DNA of 64,000 nt from Gordonia jinhuaensis (GTDB taxonomy: Bacteria; Actinomycetota; Actinomycetes; Mycobacteriales; Mycobacteriaceae), in contig NZ_BMGC01000016.1 of assembly GCF_014639795.1 (NCBI RefSeq), forward strand, positions 1-64,000, in the 5' to 3' direction. The first letter of the stretch is position 1. Every line of letters starts with the position of its first letter. This document shows positions 23,739 through 32,719 of the stretch, in pieces. The position numbers and the translations under genes were made by a program. The notes beneath the pieces are model-generated. The model worked only from the letters and a program-made list of their open reading frames with translations. It was not told the DNA's origin and made no database searches.

Positions 23739-26114
23739 ATGAGTGTTGCCGATACGGCTTCCGATCAGGCGCAGCGGCGCGTCGAGTTCGACGTCTCGGG
23801 GATGACCTGCGCGGCCTGCGCCTCGCGCGTCGAACGCAAGCTCAACAAGGTCGACGGCGTGCGCGCCTCGGTGAACTATGCGACGCGGGTCGCGACCGCA
23901 TCGGTGCCTGCCGACACCACCGACGACGAGCTGTGCGCCGTCGTCGAGAACGCCGGGTACCACGCGCAGCCGCGGACCGACTCGGCGCAGGCGCCGCGCG
24001 ACCACGACTCCGACCGCGCCCGTGACCTCTTCCGCCGGCTGGTGGTGTGTCTGGTGCTGTTCGTCCCGCTCGCCGATCTGTCGGTGACCTTCGCGGTGGT
24101 GCCGGCGACCCGGTTCACCGGCTGGCAGTGGCTGCTGCTGGTGCTGGCACTGCCCATCGTCACCTGGGGCGCCTGGCCGTTCTACCGCGCCGCGGTCAAC
24201 GCCGCGCGCCACCGCACCACCACGATGGACACCCTGATCTCACTGGGCGCGATCGCGGCGACGGTGTGGTCGGTGATCACGATGTTCGGCAGTGGCGCCC
24301 ACACCCGCGATGACGACCGCGGCGTGTGGCATGCGCTGTTCGCCGCCGACTCGATCTACCTCGAGGTCGCCGCCGGGGTGGTGGTGTTCGTGCTGGCCGG
24401 GCGCTACTTCGAGGCCAAGGCCACCTCACGTGCCGGCGGGGCGTTGCGCGCGCTGGCCGCGCTGAGCGCCAAGGATGTCGCGGTGCTCTTCCCCGACGGC
24501 GGCGAACTACGGATCCCGGTCGCCGAACTCAAGGAAGAGCAGCGCTTCGTCGTGCGGCCTGGCGAAACCGTGGCCGCCGACGGCCTGGTGATCGACGGGC
24601 GCGCCGCGATCGACATGTCCACTATGACCGGCGAGTCCACCCCGGTGCAGGTCGAACCCGGCCAGAAGGTGGTCGGCGGCACCGTGGTGATCGGCGGACG
24701 TCTGATCGTGGAAGCGGCCGCAGTGGGCCCCGACACCCAGTTCGCCGCGATGGTGCGACTGGTGGAGGAGGCGCAGGCCGACAAGGCCGGTGCGCAGCGC
24801 CTCGCCGACCGCATCGCCGGCATCTTCGTGCCGACGGTGATCGGCCTGTCGTTGATCACCCTGGTCGCGTGGCTGGCGGCAGGTGAGCCGGTCGGACGCG
24901 CAGCAGCGGCAGCACTGGCCGTGCTGATCATCGCCTGCCCGTGCGCGCTCGGGCTGGCCACGCCGATGGCCCTGATGGTGGCCTCCGGACGCGGCGCTCA
25001 GCTCGGCATCTTCCTCAAGGGGCACCGGGCGCTGGAAGTGTCGCGACAGATCGACACCGTGGTGTTCGACAAGACCGGCACCATCACCACCGGTGAGCTG
25101 TCGGTGATCGACATGACGATCGACCCGGCATGCGGTCGCGACCGCGACGAGATCGCCGCGCTGGCCGCGTCTGTCGAATCGTCGTCGGAGCATGCGATCG
25201 GCGCGGCACTGGCCCGTGCTGTCCCCGACGCCTCGGTGACCGACGTCGAGGACTTCACCGCTGTCCCCGGCTGCGGTGTGACCGGGCGCGTCGGCGGGGT
25301 CGAGGTGATGGTCGGCAGTCCCCGGTGGGTGGGCGATGCCCGGCAGGTCGACCCGGCGCTGGTCGCCACGCGCCGCGACGAGCAGCGACGCGGACGCACC
25401 GTGGTCTACGTAGCCCTCGAGGGGCGGGTGTGTGCGGCGGTGGTGGTCGCCGACGCGGTCAAGGACTCCGCGGCCGACGCGATCGCCGAACTGCACCGGC
25501 AGGGGTTGCGCACGCTGATGGTGACCGGCGACAACGCTGTGGCCGCGCAGATCATCGCCGACGAGGTGGGGATCGGTGAGGTGATCGCCGAAGTGCTGCC
25601 CGACGGCAAGGTCGACGTGGTCGCACAGTTGCAGGCGCAGGGATGTGCGGTCGCGATGGTCGGCGACGGGATCAACGACGCACCGGCGTTGGCCACCGCC
25701 GACCTCGGGCTGGCCATCGGCCGCGGTACCGACGTTGCCATCGGAGCTGCCGACATCATCCTCGTCCGACACAGTCTGCACACCGTTCCCGAGGCGCTCG
25801 GTCTGGCTCGCGAGACCTGGAAGACCATACGCACCAACATGATCTGGGCCTTCGGCTACAACGTGGCCGCGATCCCGATCGCAGCCGCCGGGCTGCTCAA
25901 CCCGTTGATCGCCGGCGCGGCGATGGCGCTGTCGTCGCTGTTCGTGGTGTCGAACAGTCTGCGGCTCAAGCGATTCGGTACATCCACCAGGTCGTCGACG
26001 GTATCGCGAACGCCTGCATTGCCGGCAGAACTCGATGTGGCACAGGGCGATCCCGAAGCCGGGCACCACACCCGAGGCGATCGCGCAGATCGCGCTGTGG
26101 TGCGGTCGCTGTGA
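23739..26114 (+). CDS. Copper-type P1B-ATPase, CtpA/CtpB-like
   Basis: This 791-residue ATPase starts at ATG 23739 after GGAGAG. An N-terminal HMA domain carries GMTCAACAS (about 20-28). The CPC metal site lies in [13 protein letters not shown] (Cys400, Cys402), the phosphorylation site is DKTGT (Asp444), and [10 protein letters not shown] lies near 642-651. CPC plus CxxC is the Cu(I) class. Conserved sequence ends at NSLRLKRFG; about 45 extra residues rich in Arg, Ser and Asp follow without homology. It is followed by a lipoprotein gene and a convergent CopD-CtaG gene, an arrangement recalling the ctpB-Rv0102 neighbourhood. No CsoR-like operator is visible upstream. Confidence 0.88.
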   Translation: MSVADTASDQAQRRVEFDVSGMTCAACASRVERKLNKVDGVRASVNYATRVATASVPADTTDDELCAVVENAGYHAQPRTDSAQAPRDHDSDRARDLFRRLVVCLVLFVPLADLSVTFAVVPATRFTGWQWLLLVLALPIVTWGAWPFYRAAVNAARHRTTTMDTLISLGAIAATVWSVITMFGSGAHTRDDDRGVWHALFAADSIYLEVAAGVVVFVLAGRYFEAKATSRAGGALRALAALSAKDVAVLFPDGGELRIPVAELKEEQRFVVRPGETVAADGLVIDGRAAIDMSTMTGESTPVQVEPGQKVVGGTVVIGGRLIVEAAAVGPDTQFAAMVRLVEEAQADKAGAQRLADRIAGIFVPTVIGLSLITLVAWLAAGEPVGRAAAAALAVLIIACPCALGLATPMALMVASGRGAQLGIFLKGHRALEVSRQIDTVVFDKTGTITTGELSVIDMTIDPACGRDRDEIAALAASVESSSEHAIGAALARAVPDASVTDVEDFTAVPGCGVTGRVGGVEVMVGSPRWVGDARQVDPALVATRRDEQRRGRTVVYVALEGRVCAAVVVADAVKDSAADAIAELHRQGLRTLMVTGDNAVAAQIIADEVGIGEVIAEVLPDGKVDVVAQLQAQGCAVAMVGDGINDAPALATADLGLAIGRGTDVAIGAADIILVRHSLHTVPEALGLARETWKTIRTNMIWAFGYNVAAIPIAAAGLLNPLIAGAAMALSSLFVVSNSLRLKRFGTSTRSSTVSRTPALPAELDVAQGDPEAGHHTRGDRADRAVVRSL

Positions 26115-26158
26115 CACCGCTGCCCGGCGGCGATGCACCCGACGTGCATACTTCCCCC

Positions 26159-26623
26159 ATGACCACTTCTGCGGTACCACGCCTGCGCCCCCGTCGCACC
26201 AGGATCGCATTCGCGTGCGCGGCCGCGGTCATCGCGGCCGGTTCGATCGGAGCGTGTTCGTCGAGTGATCGCAAGGATGCCTCGGCGGGACGGGAGAGCA
26301 ACGCGGCAGCCGTTGGCGGACAACTCAATCCGGCTTCTGTCGACCTGATCGCCGACCGGGTGGAGAAAGACGGTCTGGCCATGCCCAATCGGCGCAACGT
26401 CACCAGCACCGAATGTCCGAAGATCGGGTGTTCGGGCAAGGTGGCCAGCGACACGGTGAGCATCACCAAATTCCCGACCACCGGCAAGACCGAGATTTAT
26501 TACAGCAAGACCGATCCGGGCACCGGTTTCCAGATCGGCAACGTGGTGGCCGGGTTCGCCTCGTCGCTGTCGGACGACCAGCGGCAGTCCTACGAGGGCG
26601 CGATCACCCAGGCCTCGCGCTGA
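26159..26623 (+). CDS. Small secreted lipoprotein, unknown function
   Basis: ATG 26159 gives 154 residues. A basic n-region is followed by a hydrophobic core and the lipobox SIGAC (about 31-35), so the mature protein should be lipid-anchored outside the membrane. The mature part is polar with a single Cys pair (STECPKIGCSG) and a compact domain ending AITQASR. I recognise no family. It lies 44 bp after the CtpB-like ATPase and may be co-transcribed, which would suggest a role in metal or redox handling. No good ribosome binding site precedes the ATG. Confidence 0.7.
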   Translation: MTTSAVPRLRPRRTRIAFACAAAVIAAGSIGACSSSDRKDASAGRESNAAAVGGQLNPASVDLIADRVEKDGLAMPNRRNVTSTECPKIGCSGKVASDTVSITKFPTTGKTEIYYSKTDPGTGFQIGNVVAGFASSLSDDQRQSYEGAITQASR

Positions 26624-26676
26624 GGTAGGGGCCGCCGATCTCCTGGCCCCGACGATCTCCTAGCGCCGCCGATGTC

Positions 26677-28872
26677 CTAGCGCCGTGACTTCGACAACTC
26701 GTCGAGCATCGCGTTGTAGGCGTCGAGCTCGTCGTCGGCGTACTTGTCGACCCGTCGATCCGACGAATTCGCCTCGCTACGGTCCGATCTCGCCCACTGC
26801 ACCGCGAGTGCGAGCACCACGATGAGCAGCGGGACCTCTGATGCGCCCCAGGCGATCGCGCCGCCGACGAACTGGTCGTGGCGCTGATCGGTGACCCAGG
26901 GGAGTCCGACATAGGTGTAGAAGGTGTGTCCGATGACCGACTGCATCGTCATCGTGGCGATGCCGAAGAAGGCGTGGAAGGGCATCACCGCCAGCAGCAG
27001 ACCCAGCCGCGCGAAGTAGGGAAGCCGTTTCGGCCCGGGGTCGAGTCCGATGATCGCCCAGTAGAACAGGTAGCCGGTGATGAGGAAGTGCACGCTCATC
27101 AGCTCGTGGCCCCAGTGGTAGCGGTCCAGGACGTCGAACAGCGGGGTGAAGTACACCGCGTAGAGCGACCCGACGAAGATTGCCAGCGCGACCAGCGGGT
27201 TGCTGATCACCGCCACGAACCGGGAGTGCACCATCCACACGATCCATTCGCGCGGCCCGGGCAGCGCCCCGCGTTCGGCGGTCGGGAATGCGCGCAGCCC
27301 CAGGGTCACCGGGGCGCCCAGGATCAGCAGAACCGGCACGAACATGTTGAGCACCATGTGTTCGGCCATGTGCACCGAGAACATCGCCATCCCGTAGGCG
27401 CGGACACCTGAGCTGGTCACGAACAGCAGTGCCGCACAACCCAGCAGCCACGACAGTGTCCGCCAGCCCGACCAGTTCACCCCGTCGCGGCGCAGGCGTA
27501 GCACCCCCACCACGTAGGCCACCGCGAGCACGATCGCACCGAGTCCGAGGAACAGATCGAATCGCCAGGTCCCCAGCAGCGTCGACACCGACGGCGGTGA
27601 GTCCAGGTGATAGCCGAGGAACACGTCCCAGATGGTGAACTTGTGGGCGAGTAACGCCGGTGAGAACCGGGTCTCCATCGCCGCGATCGCAGCCAGGGCC
27701 GCGATGCCGGCACCGGCGCCGACGGTGGTCACCACGGTGATCATCCGGCGGCTCGTGGCGCGGGTGAGTCCGATGGCCGGTGCCGCGGTGGCCACGGCCA
27801 GCGCGATCGCCGCGACCACACCCCAGCGGCCGTAGGCGGTGGTGAAGGCGTAGCGCGCCGGGATCAGCAGAGCGCCCAGCACCGCACCGAACACCAGGGT
27901 GAGCACCCCGAGGCCGGTTGCGGTGGCGAAGACGCGGCGGGAGGACTGTCGCAGGTCGTGGTCGGAGGTGTCGGTCGGCTGGGTCAGTCCGGTGGCGGCC
28001 AGCAGTCCGACCAGGGCGGTCAGGGCGACCGAGAACACGATCACCGCGCTGGTGCCGTAGTCGTGGTTGGGGCCCTGCCCGGCATTGCCGGTCACGGCGA
28101 GTGCGAGCACACCCGCGCAGGCGGGGATGAGCAGCACCACATGGCTGGTCCAGCGCAGCAGCATCCGCGCGCAGACGGCGACCACTGCTGCGCAGCATGC
28201 GCTCACCAGCCAGCCCAGTGACTGCTCGGAGGCGTCGATCAGCGGCCACCAGACGTTCGGGTCGGTGGCCTTCGACAGCGGGACGCCGGCGGCGTTGGCC
28301 GCCGAGACCCAGGTCATGAGCAGCGCGACCACCGCCCACGTCGCCCCGGCCCGCTCGGCGATCCGGTGTGCGCGGTAGACCTGCGGGTCGATCACGTTGT
28401 GGTCGTCAGGGCGGGCGCACAGGACCACGTATGCCAGCGCACCGAGTGTGGCGGTGGCCGTGAGGGCGCCGAGGAAATAGCCGGCGGTGGCCACCATCGA
28501 GGTGAACAGCCCGGGGAAGTTGTCGCCGGTCTCGTCGTAGCGGGTGGCGCCCGACACCCCGCAGTAGGCCAGCAGTGCGGCCACACCCGCGATCACCAGT
28601 ACCGGCAGCCACGTCCGGATGGTCGGGATGCGTCCCTCGTCGTCAGAGTCCTGAACAGCGTCGTCGGGGTCCTGAGAGTCCTGAACAGCGTCGTCAGTGT
28701 CCTGAACCGCGTCGTCGGAGTCCTGAACTGCCGGGTTCGGCCCGGCGGCGCCGTCCGATCCAGCCGACTCGGCCGGGCTCGAATCCGCGGCGGTGGGGGT
28801 CGTGTCGTCAGCGTCGACGGTGCCGTCGTCGGACACAGTGCTCTCGTCGCGCACCGCAGGTTCCTCACTCAT
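26677..28872 (-). CDS. Bifunctional CopD-like / CtaG-like membrane protein
   Basis: The 731-residue protein begins with an acidic, repeat-rich cytosolic tail (about 1-85). A first membrane half of about nine helices (about 90-395) resembles CopD. The second half (about 430-700) has the CtaG/caa3 assembly pattern with FSVHMAEHMVLNMFVPVLL and WGHELMSVHFLITG. Conserved His residues in the latter could carry copper. Such fusions are common in actinobacteria (Rv0102 type) and are thought to deliver or import copper for cytochrome oxidase. Convergent placement with a CtpB-like ATPase fits that. The zf-HC2 gene lies 49 bp upstream on the same strand. Confidence 0.83.
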   Translation of the reverse strand: MSEEPAVRDESTVSDDGTVDADDTTPTAADSSPAESAGSDGAAGPNPAVQDSDDAVQDTDDAVQDSQDPDDAVQDSDDEGRIPTIRTWLPVLVIAGVAALLAYCGVSGATRYDETGDNFPGLFTSMVATAGYFLGALTATATLGALAYVVLCARPDDHNVIDPQVYRAHRIAERAGATWAVVALLMTWVSAANAAGVPLSKATDPNVWWPLIDASEQSLGWLVSACCAAVVAVCARMLLRWTSHVVLLIPACAGVLALAVTGNAGQGPNHDYGTSAVIVFSVALTALVGLLAATGLTQPTDTSDHDLRQSSRRVFATATGLGVLTLVFGAVLGALLIPARYAFTTAYGRWGVVAAIALAVATAAPAIGLTRATSRRMITVVTTVGAGAGIAALAAIAAMETRFSPALLAHKFTIWDVFLGYHLDSPPSVSTLLGTWRFDLFLGLGAIVLAVAYVVGVLRLRRDGVNWSGWRTLSWLLGCAALLFVTSSGVRAYGMAMFSVHMAEHMVLNMFVPVLLILGAPVTLGLRAFPTAERGALPGPREWIVWMVHSRFVAVISNPLVALAIFVGSLYAVYFTPLFDVLDRYHWGHELMSVHFLITGYLFYWAIIGLDPGPKRLPYFARLGLLLAVMPFHAFFGIATMTMQSVIGHTFYTYVGLPWVTDQRHDQFVGGAIAWGASEVPLLIVVLALAVQWARSDRSEANSSDRRVDKYADDELDAYNAMLDELSKSRR
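28647..28735. repeat. About 21-nt imperfect tandem repeat in the CopD-CtaG N-terminal tail
   Basis: The motif TCCTGAACxGCGTCGTC recurs four times at about 21-nt spacing, with one spacer copy between. It encodes DDAVQD-type acidic repeats ahead of the first membrane helix. Confidence 0.75.
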
Positions 28873-28921
28873 CGCTACTCACAGGCACTCTCGCCAACGA
28901 CACGCCCACGATCGGCGTGGG

Positions 28922-29740
28922 TCACGCCGCCGAATCGTCGGTCGGTCGCAGATGCGTGCGCCTTTTACCAAGCCTTGCATGTGCGGGCACCTCCACGCGG
29001 GGCGGGGTCGCGGCACGTTGATCGGGAGCGGTATCGCGTTCGGTGCGCCAGGCGAGTAATGCGGCCACCGCGCCGATCACCACCGGCAGGTGGCTGGCCA
29101 CCCGGGCTGCGGTGAGCACACAGGCCACGGCGTCGGCGATCACGAATCCGATCAGGAACACCGCGAAGGTGCCCGCGATCACGGCCACACCGGGCAGGAC
29201 CTGTCGCCACAGTGCGGCCACCACCATCGCCGCCGCGAGCGACAGTTGCGCGGCCACCGACTCGTGCATCAGGTGCTCGCCGTCCATCGCCGGACTCGCC
29301 ATCGCGCCGGGATGCCCGTCGACCATGCCGAAGGTCACCCCCGCCAACTGGGTCAGGGCCACCACGAGCGTGGCCACACCGGCCACGAGGAGTACGGCCG
29401 AGGCCCGGTGCGAGGAGATCCAGCCCACCGCGAGGCGTTGCGGGGACGTGTTCTGCCGCGCGAGCGAGGCGGTCACCAGCGTCCGGTCGGACAGGGCCGG
29501 ATCGGACAGCGCCGGATCCGACAGGGCGCCGAGGAGATCGTCGGTGAGATCGGGCATCGCCGACTCGGCCTCCCGCAGCCGCAGTCGCCGCGAGTGGTTC
29601 TGGGCGCGCACATACCAACTGCAGCACTGCGCGCATCCGTCGAGATGTTCGTCGACGCGCGCGGCCGGCACCGGCTCACGCTCGCCGTCGATACGCGCGG
29701 ACAAGGCCTCGCGCGCCACCTCACACTGCATGGCATCCAT
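28922..29740 (-). CDS. Zinc-finger (zf-HC2-like) membrane protein, anti-sigma-like
   Basis: The 272-residue protein (or 269 from an ATG at 29731) opens with a zf-HC2-type segment, CEVAREALSARIDGE then HLDGCAQCCSW, the H-x3-C-x2-C arrangement of zinc-containing anti-sigma factors. A polar linker with LSDPA repeats leads to about four hydrophobic helices (about 120-225) and a basic tail. A membrane-spanning ZAS-like protein beside copper genes suggests stress sensing, but no sigma gene adjoins it; SigC is the nearest. Some family members have lost sigma binding, so the regulatory role is uncertain. Confidence 0.68.
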   Translation of the reverse strand: MDAMQCEVAREALSARIDGEREPVPAARVDEHLDGCAQCCSWYVRAQNHSRRLRLREAESAMPDLTDDLLGALSDPALSDPALSDRTLVTASLARQNTSPQRLAVGWISSHRASAVLLVAGVATLVVALTQLAGVTFGMVDGHPGAMASPAMDGEHLMHESVAAQLSLAAAMVVAALWRQVLPGVAVIAGTFAVFLIGFVIADAVACVLTAARVASHLPVVIGAVAALLAWRTERDTAPDQRAATPPRVEVPAHARLGKRRTHLRPTDDSAA

Positions 29741-30021
29741 TGTCGCCTATCAGCCCCACCCCGCATCAACCCGTCACGTATCGACCTGCCGCTGGCACGG
29801 TGTCGTCGCGTGGCCCTCAGCCGGCGAAATACGGGAATCGGGTAATGCGGGCAACCCATGTGCCCGAGGGCGCGGTTTCCGTAGCATCGGGACCGGTGCG
29901 GCGCTCGCGCCGCGCGGACCCGGAGCCGGCGACCGGATGCAGCACAGCGTCCCCTCTGCCCACCGAGGCCCCAACGCCGAACGTGTGAACCCCGCATCAT
30001 GCCAGGGGGGTACCAGGGCAT
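29741..30021. other. Promoter/leader region of the ergothioneine operon
   Basis: This 281-bp divergent gap carries a compact GC hairpin (GCGGCGC, 29898-29904, with GCGCCGC, 29907-29913) and a G-rich AGGGGGGT run shortly before the start of egtA. I see no small gene and no known riboswitch pattern. Confidence 0.5.
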
Positions 30022-32718
30022 ATGACGAGCACAGACCCCGTACGAGACCGGTGCGTCACATCCGCGGCGGCGGTCGGAACCGATCCCGAGGTCGAGGTCG
30101 ACTCCAGGGCTGCCGCACTCGCCTGGATCGCCGACACCTGCTTATCCCTCCGAACGCCCAGACTCGTCGGCGCCGAGGTGGAATGGTTCACCGATGATCG
30201 CGACGGGCACAGGCCGTCCGTGCCGGCGCTGGCCGCCGCACTCGGTGACGCAGCTCCGCAGACCATCGCACCGCACTCGCCGCACCGGCCGTTACCCGGC
30301 GGTAGCCGCGTCACCGTGGAACCGGGCGGTCAGCTCGAACTGTCCAGCGCACCCGCATCCGGCGCCGCTGACCTGATCGCCGCCCTGCGCGCCGACGAGC
30401 GGCACCTCCGCGACCTCGTGGGTGCGTACGGACTGACCCTGCGCGCGGGAGCACACGATCGCAGCCGTCCGGCCGAACGAGTGCTCGATTCGCGGCGGTA
30501 CGCGTTGATGGCGCAGCACTTCGCGCGGATCGGCCCGCACGGCATCGACATGATGACCAACACCGCGGCCGTGCAGGTGAGTATCGACGCTGGCTCCTCG
30601 GCCGACCAGGTGCGCCAGCGATGGCGCGCCGCGCACCTCATCGGACCCGCGCTGGTCGCCGCATTCGCCGACACCTCCGGCACTGACTGGTCTTCGACGC
30701 GCTTGCGCGCGTGGGCCAATCTCGACGGACCCCGCACCGGCCTCGACGGCTCCGGCGTCGGTGCCCACCACGATCCGTTCGTCGACTACCCGAAGTGGGC
30801 ACTGCAGGCGCCGATGCTGTGTCTGCGCACCCTGGATGCGGGAATGATCGCGCCGCCGGCCGGAGCGAGCTTCGATGACTGGCTCAGCGGGGGTCTCGAC
30901 CATCTGGTCGGGCGCCGACCGACCTTCGCCGACCTGCGCTACCACCTCACCACCCTGTTCCCCATGGTGCGTCCGCAGGGGCATCTGGAGCTGCGGTATC
31001 TCGACGCCCCGGCGTCGGGCCGATGGGATGTACCCGTTGCCGTGGTGTGTGCGCTGTTCGCCGACCCTCAGGTCACGGCACAGGCGTCGGCGATCGGTGC
31101 CGCACTCGACGTCGATTGGGTCACCGCTGCCAGGGTCGGCCTCACCGATCCGCTGATCGCTTCTGCCGCAGCACAACTGCTCGATCTGGCCACCGCTCCC
31201 ACCGCCAGCGCGGTGACCCCGTTGCACATCCCACACCGCACGACCTCAGGAGGCGTCGCAGTGACCACCACCCCAGCCGACCGTTCGGACCCCGAACGCC
31301 CAGCCCCTGCTGCGCAGCCATCGGGCAGTGAGACAGAACAGATGCGCACGATGATGTTCCACGTGCTCTCGCAGGCGCGGGAGCGCACGCGCGGACTCAC
31401 CGAGTCGGTCGACGACCGCGACCTCGTCGCGCAGCACTCGCCGATCATGAGTCCGCTGGTGTGGGATCTCGCGCATATCGGCAACCAGGAGGAGCTGTGG
31501 CTGGTCCGCGACGTCGGCGGTCACGACGCGGTGCGCCGTGACATCGACGACCTTTACGACGCCTTCAAACACCCGCGCAACACGCGACCGGCGCTGCCGC
31601 TGCTGCGCCCCGACGAGGCGCGCTCCTACGTCGACTCGGTACGGGACAAGGCATTCGACGTACTCGGATCTAGTGCGCTGTCGGGTTCGAGACTCCTCGA
31701 GGGAGGCTTTGCCTTCTCGATGATCGCCCAACACGAACAGCAGCATGACGAGACCATGCTCGCCACACATCAACTCCGTGCGGGTGAGCGGGTGCTCGCT
31801 GATGAGCCGACCCCGTCGGCGTCGGCGACCGACCATCCCCACCTCTCGGCGCATGAGCGGGACGAGGTGATCGTCCCGGCCGGGCCGTTCACCATGGGAA
31901 CCTCCACACACCTGTGGGCCCTGGACAACGAGCGCCCCGCCCATCAGGTCGACGTCGAGGCGTTCGCCATCGACCGCTACCCGGTGACCAACGGCGACTT
32001 CCTCGAATTCATGGACGACGGCGGATACGAACGCGCACAACTGTGGACCTCCCGTGGGTGGCGCCACCGCAGCGAGAACTCCCTGCGTGCACCGAAGTTC
32101 TGGGAATACGACTCCGGAATAGGCTGGTACACGAGGATTTTCGGCGAACTGAGCCCGGTCGAGTACGACCGGCCGGTGGTCCATGTCAGCTGGTTCGAGG
32201 CCGACGCCTATGCGCGCTGGGCGGGCCGGCGGCTCCCCACCGAGCCCGAGTGGGAGAAGGCGGCCTGCTACGACCCCGCGACCGACACCTCCTGGGTGTA
32301 TCCGTGGGGGGATACCGCGCCGTCGCTGTTCTCGCCGAACTCATTGTGCGAGTACGCCAACCTCGGGCAGCGACATCTGCAGCCCGCGGCGGTGGGTGCT
32401 TATCCGCGTGGCGCCTCCCCGCTCGGCGTACATCAGATGCTCGGCGACGTGTGGGAATGGACGTCGTCGGACTTCCTGCCCTATCCGGGATTCGCGGCCT
32501 TTCCGTATGCGGAGTATTCCGAGGTCTTCTTCGGCGGGGATTACAAGGTGTTACGGGGCGGTTCGTTCGGCACGTCGCCCACCGCGATCCGCAACACCTT
32601 CCGCAACTGGGATCACCCGATCCGGCGACAGATCTTCTCCGGGTTCCGGTGCGCACGAACCGTCCACGACGAACAATCGAGTGCGTCGGTGTACTCCGAA
32701 CGATCGGAGCGCCCCTGA
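30022..32718 (+). CDS. egtAB: EgtA-EgtB: glutamate-cysteine ligase joined in frame to hercynine sulfoxide synthase
   Basis: One 898-codon frame holds two ergothioneine enzymes. Residues 1 to about 390 are a GCS2-type gamma-glutamylcysteine ligase (EgtA; LVGAEVEWF, EPGGQLELSS, LELRYLDAPASGRWDVP). Residues 414-898 are EgtB, with a DinB-like helical domain (WDLAHIGNQEELW, AQHEQQHDET giving the iron-binding His set) and an FGE-type domain (RLPTEPEWEKAA, GDVWEWTSS, GFRCA). EgtB joins gamma-glutamylcysteine to hercynine using oxygen and iron. At the junction AGGAGG and GTG 31261 form a complete internal start, so free EgtB is also likely. The EgtA part is slightly short and its C-terminal tail looks diverged. 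An indel or sequencing error near the end of egtA could explain the fusion. Confidence 0.85.
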   Translation: MTSTDPVRDRCVTSAAAVGTDPEVEVDSRAAALAWIADTCLSLRTPRLVGAEVEWFTDDRDGHRPSVPALAAALGDAAPQTIAPHSPHRPLPGGSRVTVEPGGQLELSSAPASGAADLIAALRADERHLRDLVGAYGLTLRAGAHDRSRPAERVLDSRRYALMAQHFARIGPHGIDMMTNTAAVQVSIDAGSSADQVRQRWRAAHLIGPALVAAFADTSGTDWSSTRLRAWANLDGPRTGLDGSGVGAHHDPFVDYPKWALQAPMLCLRTLDAGMIAPPAGASFDDWLSGGLDHLVGRRPTFADLRYHLTTLFPMVRPQGHLELRYLDAPASGRWDVPVAVVCALFADPQVTAQASAIGAALDVDWVTAARVGLTDPLIASAAAQLLDLATAPTASAVTPLHIPHRTTSGGVAVTTTPADRSDPERPAPAAQPSGSETEQMRTMMFHVLSQARERTRGLTESVDDRDLVAQHSPIMSPLVWDLAHIGNQEELWLVRDVGGHDAVRRDIDDLYDAFKHPRNTRPALPLLRPDEARSYVDSVRDKAFDVLGSSALSGSRLLEGGFAFSMIAQHEQQHDETMLATHQLRAGERVLADEPTPSASATDHPHLSAHERDEVIVPAGPFTMGTSTHLWALDNERPAHQVDVEAFAIDRYPVTNGDFLEFMDDGGYERAQLWTSRGWRHRSENSLRAPKFWEYDSGIGWYTRIFGELSPVEYDRPVVHVSWFEADAYARWAGRRLPTEPEWEKAACYDPATDTSWVYPWGDTAPSLFSPNSLCEYANLGQRHLQPAAVGAYPRGASPLGVHQMLGDVWEWTSSDFLPYPGFAAFPYAEYSEVFFGGDYKVLRGGSFGTSPTAIRNTFRNWDHPIRRQIFSGFRCARTVHDEQSSASVYSERSERP
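31261..32718 (+). CDS. egtB: EgtB from the internal start (alternative product of the fused frame)
   Basis: AGGAGG at about 31248-31253 lies seven bases before GTG 31261. The sequence around it, GTGA, is also a stop codon in another frame, the classic stop-start overlap of egtA and egtB in related bacteria. Initiation here yields 485 residues beginning MTTTPADRSD, with the full DinB-FGE architecture and a normal EgtB N-terminus within 20 residues of conserved sequence. It is listed separately because the cell may make this form whether or not the fusion is translated. Confidence 0.75.
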   Translation: MTTTPADRSDPERPAPAAQPSGSETEQMRTMMFHVLSQARERTRGLTESVDDRDLVAQHSPIMSPLVWDLAHIGNQEELWLVRDVGGHDAVRRDIDDLYDAFKHPRNTRPALPLLRPDEARSYVDSVRDKAFDVLGSSALSGSRLLEGGFAFSMIAQHEQQHDETMLATHQLRAGERVLADEPTPSASATDHPHLSAHERDEVIVPAGPFTMGTSTHLWALDNERPAHQVDVEAFAIDRYPVTNGDFLEFMDDGGYERAQLWTSRGWRHRSENSLRAPKFWEYDSGIGWYTRIFGELSPVEYDRPVVHVSWFEADAYARWAGRRLPTEPEWEKAACYDPATDTSWVYPWGDTAPSLFSPNSLCEYANLGQRHLQPAAVGAYPRGASPLGVHQMLGDVWEWTSSDFLPYPGFAAFPYAEYSEVFFGGDYKVLRGGSFGTSPTAIRNTFRNWDHPIRRQIFSGFRCARTVHDEQSSASVYSERSERP

Positions 32719-32719
32719 G

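Noticed and set aside
26035-26265. A plus-strand frame with a CxxC-like [13 protein letters not shown] segment between the CtpB-like ATPase and the lipoprotein
   Set aside because: It overlaps the end of the ATPase frame and the lipoprotein start, has no ribosome binding site and no family resemblance.
28922-29740. Anti-sigma factor specific for SigC
   Set aside because: The gene is 5 kb from sigC, and SigC is not known to have an adjacent anti-sigma factor. Kept only as anti-sigma-like.
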